The position numbers were made by a program, and so were the translations under genes. From HXMU1420-2 sp040830545 (GTDB lineage: Bacteria; Pseudomonadota; Alphaproteobacteria; Rhodobacterales; Rhodobacteraceae): a stretch of 5,876 nucleotides of DNA. The DNA lies in contig JBFOMB010000124.1 in the NCBI GenBank assembly GCA_040830545.1, forward strand, positions 1 through 5,876, read 5' to 3'. Shown one piece after another: positions 5,806 to 5,876 of the stretch (positions are counted from its first letter, which is position 1; every line of letters starts with the position of its first letter). The notes beneath the pieces are model-generated. The model searched no databases. It saw nothing but the letters and a program-made list of their open reading frames with translations, and was not told the DNA's origin.

Positions 5806-5876
5806 ATGCGAAAGAGCCGTTTCACGGAAGCCCAGATCATTGGGATGATCAAAGAACAGGAAGCTGGGATGCCAAC
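5806..5876 (+). CDS. IS3-family transposase OrfA, N-terminal fragment (partial)
   Basis: The frame from ATG 5806 reads MRKSRFTEAQIIGMIKEQEA then GMP, and runs off the window edge. The opening K-S-R-F-T-E-x-Q-I-I-G followed by E-x-x-A-G is the hallmark start of IS3-family (IS407-type) OrfA proteins, whose N-terminal helix-turn-helix recognises the element's ends. AAGGAG at 5793-5798, seven bases before the ATG, is a good ribosome binding site. In complete elements OrfA is roughly 90 residues and OrfB is reached by a -1 frameshift; neither can be verified here. The frame is intact as far as visible, so the copy could be functional. Confidence 0.88.
   Translation, partial: MRKSRFTEAQIIGMIKEQEAGMP

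Larger units (their letters stand above)
5738..5876 (+). mobile_element. IS3-family insertion sequence, left end (partial)
   Basis: The element is recognised from its first gene, an IS3-family OrfA, and from the preceding sequence TGACCTGCCCCCCG, which has the 5'-TG terminus and C-rich end typical of the IS407-like branch. The 68 bases between this end and the OrfA ATG are a normal length for an IS leader. Only the left 139 bases are in the window; the rest of orfA, orfB and the right inverted repeat lie beyond the edge. The exact boundary is inferred from memory of the family's ends, because the right end is not available for comparison. Confidence 0.8.

Noticed and set aside
1..5876. tRNA or rRNA genes, CRISPR arrays, toxin-antitoxin or defence genes
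   Set aside because: No spaced repeat array, no tRNA-like cloverleaf and no recognisable defence protein were seen on either strand; the genes present are ordinary transport and insertion-sequence genes.

Overview
The window looks like chromosomal DNA of an alphaproteobacterium, probably of the Rhodobacteraceae/Roseobacter type. This is judged from the GC-rich coding sequence with strong third-position G/C bias and from the style of the proteins; it is an inference, not a database match. Its main content is one complete operon for a peptide-type (Dpp/Opp-like) ABC importer on the + strand. A divergent transporter gene is cut off at the left edge and an insertion sequence begins at the right edge.

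Left part (1-494). Bases 85 down to 1 on the minus strand encode the first 28 residues of a membrane protein with a GTG start and a strong Shine-Dalgarno. It resembles the N-terminus of tungstate-type (TupB-like) ABC permeases. The rest, about 400 bases, is a divergent intergenic region with no convincing gene. It holds a 14-bp palindrome, a terminator-like hairpin followed by six T, and a small hairpin just before the operon's first ribosome binding site.

Central part (495-5719). Four genes run in the same direction: a periplasmic family-5 solute-binding protein with a signal peptide; a DppB-type permease; a DppC-type permease; and a single ATPase carrying two complete ABC domains (a DppD-DppF fusion). 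The binding protein captures the ligand in the periplasm, the two permeases form the channel, and the fused ATPase supplies both nucleotide-binding sites. The three membrane and ATPase genes are tightly packed (3-nt gap, then a 1-nt ATG/TGA overlap). A strong stem-loop sits between the binding-protein gene and the first permease, as expected where the binding protein is made in excess. The substrate cannot be told from sequence alone; di- or oligopeptides are the family default.

Right part (5720-5876). Eighteen bases after the ATPase stop codon an IS3-family element begins (TGACCTGCCCCC-type end), followed by the first 23 codons of its OrfA transposase subunit. Any further gene of the operon, and possibly its native terminator, lies beyond this insertion and cannot be seen.

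I see no previously undescribed system here. The points most worth checking are the insertion at the operon's 3' end, the divergent promoter region, and details of the fused ATPase.
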